Shown here piece by piece: positions 15,241 to 22,114 of a stretch of 27,680 nucleotides of DNA. Position 1 is the stretch's first letter; each line of letters opens with the position of its first letter. Location of the stretch: the NCBI GenBank assembly GCA_026692885.1, contig JAPLNJ010001205.1:1-27680 (forward strand). The letters run 5' to 3'. Below the pieces are notes generated by a model. It was not told the DNA's origin. It ran no database searches and was given only the letters and a program-made list of their open reading frames with translations. Both the position numbers and the translations under genes were made by a program. The stretch comes from Planctomycetota bacterium. Lineage in GTDB: Bacteria > Planctomycetota > Planctomycetia > Pirellulales > Pirellulaceae.

Positions 15241-16484
15241 TCTGATTTCCTGGCCCCAATCAGGAATGTCGGGCTCAGCGACTCAAACCGCACCCGCTCC
15301 AGTTGGTACACGCCACGCGCGAGATTGATCAACCACACCTGATCGTCGTCCGTCTGGCGATGCAACACCTCGCGCACGGCCGCCACGTTCTCGATGCTGC
15401 GCACGTTGGCCACCAGCTGACCGTCCGGCCGGAGCCGAGCGAAGGCCGCTTCCACAATCCCGCCGACCTGCCGGCCGGTGCCGCTCACGAAAATCGCGTC
15501 GGGGTCGGGCAGCTTGGCCCAAGCCTCCGGAGCCTGGCCCAACACGGGCTTCAGGTTCCGCACGCCGAAGGCCTCCGCATTCGCCGCGATCAGTTGGCAG
15601 TCCTCGACGTCCTTTTCGATCGCGTAGACCATCCCTTGCGATGCGATCTGCGCGGCCTCGATGGCCACCGCACCACTGCCGGCCCCCACATCCCACACGA
15701 CGCTGTCCGCTGCCAGACACATCTCGGCCAGGGCGATCGAACGCACTTCGGCGGGCGTCACCAGACCGCGCTTCGGGCGCGATTGCAGAAACATCTCATC
15801 CGGATTGCCGAACAGTCGCCGCCGTCGGCGCAGGCTGGGCTGGTCCGGCCGGTTCGGCTGGCGGACCAAGATCAGCACATTCAGCAGCGAGAATTCCTGC
15901 TCGGCGACTTCCGCCAAGGTGCCGCGGGTGACGCGTTCGTCCGGAGCGCCGAGATTCTCGCAGACGTAGACCACGAAGTAGTCGATCCGGCGGGCCAACA
16001 ACTCGCGGGCCACGGCCGACGGCGGCAGCTCTTCGCTGGTGAACAAGCCGGCCTTCTCGACGGTGCGGATGTGTTCGACCACGCGGTCCAGTCCCTGCGT
16101 AGCGACATTGGCCAAATAGGCCTCGTCCCAGTTCTCTTTGACGCGTGCGAAAGCCAGCTGCATGCTGCTGACATGCGGCACGACCTCGAACCGCTCCTGG
16201 CCGAGCCGGTCGCAAAGGAAGCGGGCCGCGCCGAAGAACAGCGGATCGCCCGCCATCAGGACGACGATCCGTTTAGCGGGATTGAGGGCGATGAACTGGA
16301 CCGCCGCGTCCAAGTCCCCGCCGACCTCGACCCGTTGCGCCCGGCTGTCCGAGGTGGCCACCAGCGTGTGACGCGATCCGAGCAACACGTCCGCCTGCGC
16401 GACGAGCGCTCGAGCGACCGCCGTCAAGCCTTCCAGGCCATCGTCGCCGATGCCGATAATGTAGATTCTCTGGTTCGTTTCCAC
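15237..16484 (-). CDS. cobL: Precorrin-6Y C5,15-methyltransferase, CbiE-CbiT fusion
   Basis: A 415-aa corrin-ring enzyme that methylates C5 and C15 and decarboxylates the C12 acetate of precorrin-6Y in cobalamin synthesis. The N-terminal tetrapyrrole-methylase domain (CbiE) shows [40 protein letters not shown], and [18 protein letters not shown]. The C-terminal SAM-dependent domain (CbiT) begins near residue 225 with [16 protein letters not shown], then [17 protein letters not shown] and [14 protein letters not shown] 16484 is chosen because AAGGAG lies 11 nt upstream; a longer frame would run into the arabinofuranosidase gene. No other cob or cbi gene is in the window. It overlaps the deacetylase gene by four bases, implying coupling. 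Confidence 0.92.
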   Translation of the reverse strand: METNQRIYIIGIGDDGLEGLTAVARALVAQADVLLGSRHTLVATSDSRAQRVEVGGDLDAAVQFIALNPAKRIVVLMAGDPLFFGAARFLCDRLGQERFEVVPHVSSMQLAFARVKENWDEAYLANVATQGLDRVVEHIRTVEKAGLFTSEELPPSAVARELLARRIDYFVVYVCENLGAPDERVTRGTLAEVAEQEFSLLNVLILVRQPNRPDQPSLRRRRRLFGNPDEMFLQSRPKRGLVTPAEVRSIALAEMCLAADSVVWDVGAGSGAVAIEAAQIASQGMVYAIEKDVEDCQLIAANAEAFGVRNLKPVLGQAPEAWAKLPDPDAIFVSGTGRQVGGIVEAAFARLRPDGQLVANVRSIENVAAVREVLHRQTDDDQVWLINLARGVYQLERVRFESLSPTFLIGARKSE

Positions 16485-16522
16485 GATTGGTTTTGCTCCT
16501 TGTCTTGATCCTAGCGTACGGC

Positions 16523-18466
16523 TCAGGGCCCCACAACCGGCAGCACAAACAGCGTCACGCTGCACGGTGCGACGGAGACCTTGTCCGTGAGCTTGACCGC
16601 CGCTTCCTCGATTTTCAAGCGGGCCGGATCCGCCGGGTCGTTGTAGGCCAGCGGGTCTTCGCCGGCGATCTGGAATCGGATGCCGGTGCCGGCCAGCTTG
16701 GCCCCCTGCACGGTCAGCGGGATTTCGGCTGCCTGGAGCGTGGGATTAACCACGCCCAGCGTGAGCGTCTTGCGATCGGCGCTCCAGGCCGCCATCGCAT
16801 CGACGGGTCGCGAGCACTCGGTGGCCACCGGCAACACACCAAAATGTTGGCGATACAGCTTCAGGACCAAGCCCGTGGTCTCGAACGCGGCGGCCGTCTT
16901 GTTCGTCTTGATACAGCCGATCACGTTCACCGTCTGGGCATAGTTGCACATGTAGAACATGTCGCTGCAGCGAGCCATCTCGTGCAACCCGGCGGCGATA
17001 CCCAGTCCGTCCTTCAAGAAGTAACGCGTGCCCAACTCGCCGAACAGGTGCGGGCCATACCAGTAGTTCCACTCGTCCAAGGCGATGCGAATGTCTTTGC
17101 CCCGTAGCGAGTCGATTTCCTGGCGATAGCGTCGGTGGGCTTCGGCCTTGTGCCGTACGGCGTTGGGAATCTGCTGGACGTGTCCGGCCAGCCCCTTTTG
17201 TTCCTGGCAATAAAAATGTTCGCTCATCAGGTCCATTTGATCCGCACAGTGCTTCAGCATCCCCTCGCTCCACTTGCCGACATCGCCAACCGCGATCAGC
17301 TTGATCGACGGATCCACCTTGCGCATCGCCTGGGCGAAGCGGTTGTGTTTCTCGACGTACTTCTCCAGCGTCGTATGTCCGAGTTGCCAGCCGCCGTACA
17401 TTTCGTTGCCGATGCTCCAGAACTTCACAGCGTACGGCTCGCGGTGGCCGTTCTCGGCCCGCAGCTTGCCCAGGGGCGTGTCCGCTCCGCCGTTGGCGTA
17501 TTGCACCTCCTCCACAGCGGCCTGTTCGTCACCCAGACCGCTGTTGACCGCGATGTAGGGGTCGGTGTTCAGCACGCGGCAGAACGTCAGGAACTCGTCC
17601 AAGCCCATGTCGTTGTGCTCGATACCTTGCCAGGCGGGGTTCTTGCGCGGCGGCCGGCGGTCGGGATCGCCGATGCCGTCTTTCCAGTTGTAGCCGCTGA
17701 CGAAGTTTCCGCCCGGCCAGCGGTAGACGGGCGAGTCGAGTTCCTTCAACAGGGCCAGCGTATCGGCACGCAGACCCTGGACATTGTCGGCGGGCATCAG
17801 CGAGACGGTGCCTACCGAAAAATTGCCGGGACCCGTAGCTGTGATCTCCAGCAGGCCCTTGTCGGTGCTCGCTCCGGCCGTGAACTTCAGCGGCGTCTGG
17901 GCGTAAGCCTCGCTCGCCTGCGGGACGGTAATCGTCTGCCGCATCTTCGGGCCGTCGCCCCACACGAGGCTCACGGTGATCGGACCCGCTGCCGTGCTCC
18001 CTGCGAGCCAGATCCGGCCGACATAGGTCTTGCCTGCGAGCAGCCCCAAACCACCCTGCGCAATCCCACCGGTCTGGTCGCCGGCCAGAACAATCCGCGG
18101 CGTGTGTTGGCCAACGAATGCTCCTTCGCGGACCATCTTCACAGCCTGGGGCGGTCCGACCGGCTGCCACGGCGAGTCCTTGGCTCCGACCGGGTCGAAG
18201 AACTTACGGTCCTGCAACATTTCCGCCCAAATCCCGCCGTAGATGCAGCGGCCCAGGTGTTCGATGAACTGGCCGTAGACATACTTAGAGATCGGCTCAC
18301 CGACTTTCGTCGCGTCGATCGAGATGCAGGGTTTGCCGTCTTGCTGTTGCTCGGACGACGCCTTGGGCAAGCCCTTGGCTGTTGTCTGAGCGCGAGCCGT
18401 GCTGAAGCCGGAAAGGAGGACGAAGAACGACATGCTCACCGCGATTCGTGCTGCACGATACTGCAT
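16523..18466 (-). CDS. Secreted GH51 alpha-L-arabinofuranosidase
   Basis: A 647-aa glycoside hydrolase family 51 enzyme that removes alpha-L-arabinofuranosyl side groups from hemicellulose or pectin-like polymers. The signal peptide is residues 1 to about 26 (cleavage near ARAQ). YGQFIEHLGRCIYGGIWAEM starts the catalytic module. Residues about 100-225 look like a CBM4/9-type beta-sandwich insert, usual in this subgroup. VYRWPGGNFVSGYNWKDGIG follows. KFWSIGNEMYGG contains the acid/base Glu (E355) and IALDEWNYWYG the nucleophile Glu (E465). A C-terminal beta domain ends the protein. ATG 18466 is fixed by AAGGAG 8 bases upstream. A long frame upstream of it has no signal peptide and is not used. 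The cobL start lies 38 bp beyond its stop. Confidence 0.92.
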   Translation of the reverse strand: MQYRAARIAVSMSFFVLLSGFSTARAQTTAKGLPKASSEQQQDGKPCISIDATKVGEPISKYVYGQFIEHLGRCIYGGIWAEMLQDRKFFDPVGAKDSPWQPVGPPQAVKMVREGAFVGQHTPRIVLAGDQTGGIAQGGLGLLAGKTYVGRIWLAGSTAAGPITVSLVWGDGPKMRQTITVPQASEAYAQTPLKFTAGASTDKGLLEITATGPGNFSVGTVSLMPADNVQGLRADTLALLKELDSPVYRWPGGNFVSGYNWKDGIGDPDRRPPRKNPAWQGIEHNDMGLDEFLTFCRVLNTDPYIAVNSGLGDEQAAVEEVQYANGGADTPLGKLRAENGHREPYAVKFWSIGNEMYGGWQLGHTTLEKYVEKHNRFAQAMRKVDPSIKLIAVGDVGKWSEGMLKHCADQMDLMSEHFYCQEQKGLAGHVQQIPNAVRHKAEAHRRYRQEIDSLRGKDIRIALDEWNYWYGPHLFGELGTRYFLKDGLGIAAGLHEMARCSDMFYMCNYAQTVNVIGCIKTNKTAAAFETTGLVLKLYRQHFGVLPVATECSRPVDAMAAWSADRKTLTLGVVNPTLQAAEIPLTVQGAKLAGTGIRFQIAGEDPLAYNDPADPARLKIEEAAVKLTDKVSVAPCSVTLFVLPVVGP

Positions 18467-18499
18467 CAATGTATCTCCTTCAGTTGCAGATGGTTGTCT

Positions 18500-18522
18500 G
18501 TTCCCGTGCACAGCGCGGGAAC
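18500..18522. promoter_or_regulatory. Inverted repeat in the arabinofuranosidase leader
   Basis: GTTCCCG (18500-18506) and CGGGAAC (18516-18522) form a perfect 7-bp inverted repeat with a 9-base centre, 34 bp before the start codon. It could be an operator or an mRNA hairpin. No regulator gene is next to it. Confidence 0.3.
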
Positions 18523-18552
18523 CACCGGGCCGGTCCAGCGGGGCCTTGATCG

Positions 18553-18570
18553 GAACGTTGCGCAACGTTC
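18553..18570. repeat. Perfect 18-bp palindrome within a longer imperfect one
   Basis: GAACGTTGCGCAACGTTC equals its own reverse complement. Outward, TC/GA and GGC/GCC pairs extend it imperfectly to about 40 bp (18542-18580). I recall similar AACGTTGCGCAACGTT sequences as dispersed elements in planctomycete genomes but could not verify this. Confidence 0.8.
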
Positions 18571-19043
18571 TGATTAGTGCCTTCCCACGGATACCGGGGC
18601 GGATGGTTTGTGGGTCTCGGCAGAAGACTGTAACCTCTCCGAGCGTCGCACGCCAGCCAGCCAGCACGCTCCGACGTGAAAAATGGTGCGGGAACTTCCG
18701 AGACTCAACCCTGGCCGCTGGAAAGCGTCGTATTGACTCAATCAGTAATTCCAAGTTCGTAGCGGCGTTGCAAGCTGGGGCGGGACGGCCCGCGCACACC
18801 GAGGTGCACGGGATGCTCCCGCCAGGCCGCTGCCTCCGTGGTCCGTTTGCGAACCTCGCGCATCCAGCCGGTCAGGATGATGGCCACCAAAGGCGACCAC
18901 ACCTCAGCTACCTGGCTTCTCGGATAGAATGTCCCTGGTGTCAGACGTAACTGACTGGGAGTTGATCACGGCCCGTTCCACGGAGACTCCCTTCCCTTGT
19001 TTTGTCGAGCAGAACTATCTGCCCGTTCGCGTCTCGGCCGATG

Positions 19044-21185
19044 TCAGCCAAGGTAGTCGGCAGAGTGCCGCAACAACTTCGCGGAGTCAAGACCTTGTTC
19101 TGCCAGGACGCGTGTAATGACGCTCTCGCCATGCAGTAGCACGCTGAGCAGGTCACGTTCTGTCACCGCGCGGCCGCCGTTGTGATGAGCTTGCGCCACC
19201 GCCCCACGGAGCTGACTGAGGGCGTGCTTCGACAGATAATCGCGGTGCAATTGGTGGGGAGGTACGGTTCCCGGGGGTGCCCGCCAAAGGTTCCGAAAGG
19301 CCGCGATCAAGGCGGGCACGCCGACGCCGGCCTGGCGTGTAGCCGGGGCCAAGCGGCTGCCCGGCCTGGCCAGGATGCCCAGAAACAGGTGCGCGCTGCG
19401 GATTTCCTCCGGGCCCATCTCGTCAGCCAGTTCGGACGCGGTGACCAGTGCCGCGCGACAGTCTGCGTCAAAGATGGTGAGTTCCAATGCGCCGTCATCG
19501 GCGAACAGGAGCAGCGCCGACGGCACGTCCAAGGGTTCGCCGCCGGGAGGAGCAGTCGCGTGCGGAGCCTCATCCTCCGCGGGCGTATCGGGCTTGGCGG
19601 CGGGCAGTTCCATCCGGCAGTCTTTGATCAGTTGGGGAATGTCGATGGCCGACTCGAGCAGGAGTCGTTCCAGCAGGGAGTCAGACACGAGTAACAGGCT
19701 GGCGAGGAGTTGACGCTCGCGGATCTTGGATTCGCCGGCCTTTCGCGCCAAGCGGCGGGCGAGCCGCAAGGCCTGCTGGGCTGCTTCATCCAGGTCGCAC
19801 GCAGGGGAATCTCCGGCCGCCTTGTCGCGCAGGAGCTTCGCGCGCAGCGCGCGGCGGGTGGTGGTCGGGTCATGCCCCTGCCGGGTCAGGGCTTGGCACA
19901 GGAGTCCGTCAGAGATATACGTGAGACCGAGCCAGAGGTGCGGCGGGCTGACGCAGGACCAGCCGGTCATCTTCATCGTGGCCATCGCCCCGACCAGTCC
20001 CATGCGCACCGCCATGCTGGCTGGCAACTGCTCTTCGTTCGCCCATTGCTCCAAGGCTCCCGGCACTTCCGCCTCCGGTGAAGACGCGCACGGACTCTCG
20101 TCCAGATCCTGCGAGTCCTGAGGTGCGAGCGGCGCGAGTCTGGGAGCGTCCTGCTCGGGAGCATGGGTCACAGCAGGTGCCGGTGTCCGCTGTTGACGGA
20201 AGTCCTGCGTCGGAACATCGAGAGCTTGTGATTCGGGGGCGGAGACGCCCGGCAACTCGCTGGGCAGCCCCTCGACCGCAGCCCGCAACCGCCGGCACAT
20301 CTCGCTGGTCGTGGGATACCGCTCGGCCGGATGGAGGGCCGTGGCGCGGCGAATCACCTGGAGTTCTGGCGGAGACAGTTTCTCCAGCCGCAGCTCGCCT
20401 TTGGTATGCGCCGCCATGACCTCGATGTACGCATCCCGCAGGAACGGCAGCTGTCCGGTCCGCAAGTGGAAATAGGTGATCGCGAGCGAATACTGATCGG
20501 TCGTGCTGCTCACACCGTGACCCTCAATCACCTCCGGGGCCATGTAGGCCGGCGTTCCTGCGAGGCCGCTGCTGCCCTGCGTATCGCCAAACACGCGGGC
20601 TAGTCCAAAATCGCAGACCATCGCCGAATCGCCAAGCAGCAGGATGTTCTGGGGTTTGATGTCGCAATGCTGCACCGCCACTGGGCCGTCCCCTAGATCG
20701 TGTTGCGGCGTGTTGAGGTAGTCGACGGCCCGGGCGACGTCGGCGAGGTATTCCAGGAGCTGGCCGGTCGGGATCCCGGTTAGTCCTTGGGAGCGATAGC
20801 TGGCGAGCAAGTCCGACAGACTGCCGTCCGCCAGCGTCATGGCCACGACCAGCGTGACGGGCCGACGGTCCGCCAGCTGCGCATTGGCTTGGCCCGTCCG
20901 CGCCAAACGGTCCAGACTCTCCAACACTCCATCGTCCAGCGGGCTGCCGCGATCATCGAGAACCCAGAAGGCGTGCAAGGGGAGGAGGTGGGCGTGGCGG
21001 ATCTCTTTCACGCGTTGGAGGGCGCGGAATTCCTTGAGCCCCGCCGTGCCATCGAGATTGATAAACTTCAGCGCCACCGCGGTGCGGCCCGGCCCGCGGG
21101 CCTGCCAGACCTCGCCGAACCCGCCGCGGCCCAGCATACGTTCTAAGTGATAGCCTGGTATTGGTTCGTCGCCTGCGCGAAACAT
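19044..21185 (-). CDS. Serine/threonine protein kinase fused to Clp N-terminal-like repeats
   Basis: A 713-aa cytoplasmic protein. Residues about 10-305 form a Hanks-type kinase: LGRGGFGEVW (P-loop), VALKFINL (K40), HCDIKPQN (catalytic D175; the usual HRD Arg is Cys), DFGLA (192-196), GTPAYMAPE (activation end). A Pro/Ala/Glu-rich linker (310-390) follows. Residues 395-710 hold four helical half-repeats like the Clp N (R) domain, which recruits substrates or adaptors to ClpA/B/C: about 395-450, 464-522, 570-633 and 650-710, with signs such as IRERQLLASLLL, IRSAHLFLGILA and VTERDLLSVLLHG. There is no TM segment. ATG 21185 is used because upstream codons lack kinase character. It lies downstream of four same-strand envelope-type genes. 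Confidence 0.88.
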   Translation of the reverse strand: MFRAGDEPIPGYHLERMLGRGGFGEVWQARGPGRTAVALKFINLDGTAGLKEFRALQRVKEIRHAHLLPLHAFWVLDDRGSPLDDGVLESLDRLARTGQANAQLADRRPVTLVVAMTLADGSLSDLLASYRSQGLTGIPTGQLLEYLADVARAVDYLNTPQHDLGDGPVAVQHCDIKPQNILLLGDSAMVCDFGLARVFGDTQGSSGLAGTPAYMAPEVIEGHGVSSTTDQYSLAITYFHLRTGQLPFLRDAYIEVMAAHTKGELRLEKLSPPELQVIRRATALHPAERYPTTSEMCRRLRAAVEGLPSELPGVSAPESQALDVPTQDFRQQRTPAPAVTHAPEQDAPRLAPLAPQDSQDLDESPCASSPEAEVPGALEQWANEEQLPASMAVRMGLVGAMATMKMTGWSCVSPPHLWLGLTYISDGLLCQALTRQGHDPTTTRRALRAKLLRDKAAGDSPACDLDEAAQQALRLARRLARKAGESKIRERQLLASLLLVSDSLLERLLLESAIDIPQLIKDCRMELPAAKPDTPAEDEAPHATAPPGGEPLDVPSALLLFADDGALELTIFDADCRAALVTASELADEMGPEEIRSAHLFLGILARPGSRLAPATRQAGVGVPALIAAFRNLWRAPPGTVPPHQLHRDYLSKHALSQLRGAVAQAHHNGGRAVTERDLLSVLLHGESVITRVLAEQGLDSAKLLRHSADYLG

Positions 21186-21364
21186 CACACGCTTGTCTGC
21201 CCCAGTCAGGAAGCCTCGCCAGCATCTCTCCAGCGGCACGCTCTGGCCCAGTATGACAACTCCCCCGCCCATCCGCAAGCTTGGGCCTTGGCCCTGTGGC
21301 GATGGCCGAGGTCTGCGGATCGTCCCGAGCGAGGTACGAGGCGCGGGCATCGCCCAAACGGGCT
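21186..21364. other. Kinase upstream region
   Basis: These 179 bp separate the kinase from the upstream 249-aa gene. They hold a repeat-like GGGCTTCAGTCCCG abutting the upstream stop (21361-21374) and a promoter-like pair (21250-21278). No gene is visible. Confidence 0.5.
21250..21278 (-). promoter_or_regulatory. Possible kinase promoter
   Basis: Reading the minus strand, TTGCGG (21278-21273) and CATACT (21255-21250) are separated by 17 bp. The -10 matches TATAAT at four of six positions and the -35 at three of six. The leader would be about 58 nt. If real, the kinase has its own start besides read-through from the upstream genes. Confidence 0.3.
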
Positions 21365-22114
21365 TCAGTCCCGCAACAGCCCGGCTGCCAGCTTGGCCGT
21401 GGACTCCTTGCGGTCGCCGCGTTTCGCGGCTTGCCGTGCGGTCAGGATGACGCGCAGCCAAGCGTCCGCCTGCGGCCGAACGCCAACGTCCCGCCGCAGT
21501 TGACGCAGCAGGCCCACCGCGGCGGCGAGTCGGCCGGCGCGCCACCAACAAACGCCCAGCACCAACCGCAACTGGGGTGGGCCCTGGATCTCGTCTGCGG
21601 CTTGCGGCAGACTCGCGGCGAGGGACTGTGCGCCTGCGGCGTCACCCAGCCACCAGCGGGCCGCGACCGCGTACAGACCGGGCCAAGTCTGCTTGGGAAC
21701 GATCTGCCAGAGCTGCGCGGCGTAGGCGGCGCGCTGCTGCAGGTCGTCGGGCAACTGCTGCGGGGAGGGCTCGAGGCGTGCGGCGAGTGCGTCCAGCAAC
21801 TGGGCGCAACGGCCCTGCTCGGCTTCGTGACCGGCGTGTTGCCGCAACCACGCTAAGCAGAACGGCACGCCCTCCAGTCCCGCCCCGGACGACAAGACGT
21901 ACTCGACCTCGTCGGCACGCTCCGCACCCGCCACCGCCACCGGTCGCGGCGGGACCGGAGCGCCGCCGACCGCTTCCCGCCGGCCGACCTGTTCACGGAT
22001 ACGGGCGGCCTCGACGTGATCATCGGAAAATCTTGCCAACGTCTCTGCCACCAGTCGAAGGTACCGATCACGGCGCGCAAAATCGCCCTGAACCGCCGCC
22101 GCCTGGGCCGGCAA
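21365..22114 (-). CDS. 249-aa helical protein of unknown function
   Basis: I do not recognise the family. The translation is rich in Ala, Leu, Arg and Gln, with helical hairpins such as WPGLYAVAARWWLGDAAGAQSL, and LVLGVCWWRAGRLAAAVGLL, a spacing that suggests TPR-like repeats. There is no signal peptide. The start is uncertain: TTG 22114 overlaps the preceding gene by 47 bp and has no clear ribosome-binding site; GTG 22051 is an alternative 17 bp after the preceding stop (229 bases into neither start is decisive). Close packing behind the 871-aa protein gene suggests they work together. The stop falls at a short GGGACTGAAGCCC palindrome-like element. Confidence 0.65.
   Translation of the reverse strand: MPAQAAAVQGDFARRDRYLRLVAETLARFSDDHVEAARIREQVGRREAVGGAPVPPRPVAVAGAERADEVEYVLSSGAGLEGVPFCLAWLRQHAGHEAEQGRCAQLLDALAARLEPSPQQLPDDLQQRAAYAAQLWQIVPKQTWPGLYAVAARWWLGDAAGAQSLAASLPQAADEIQGPPQLRLVLGVCWWRAGRLAAAVGLLRQLRRDVGVRPQADAWLRVILTARQAAKRGDRKESTAKLAAGLLRD

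Larger units (their letters stand above)
18467..19043. other. 577-bp region between the kinase and arabinofuranosidase genes
   Basis: No credible gene was found. A plus-strand frame across 18399-18950 overlaps the arabinofuranosidase start and a palindrome and has no recognisable content. The region holds a GTTCCCG/CGGGAAC hairpin (18500-18522), an 18-bp perfect palindrome (18553-18570), and presumably the arabinofuranosidase promoter, which I could not place with confidence. Confidence 0.6.

Noticed and set aside
15303..16508. 401-codon plus-strand frame opposite cobL
   Set aside because: Antisense shadow; CbiE and CbiT motifs are unambiguous on the minus strand.
17135..18577. 480-codon plus-strand frame opposite the arabinofuranosidase gene
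   Set aside because: Antisense shadow of a recognised GH51 gene.
18467..18799. N-terminal extension of the arabinofuranosidase by 111 codons
   Set aside because: It would bury the signal peptide; ATG 18466 has AAGGAG at proper spacing and begins a normal export signal.
18399..18950. 183-codon plus-strand frame in the kinase-arabinofuranosidase gap
   Set aside because: Begins inside the arabinofuranosidase gene, runs through palindromes, and shows no domain, signal or plausible ribosome-binding site.
21186..21551. N-terminal extension of the kinase by 122 codons
   Set aside because: Overlaps the upstream gene end and a repeat and is arginine-rich without domain character; ATG 21185 starts just before the kinase fold.
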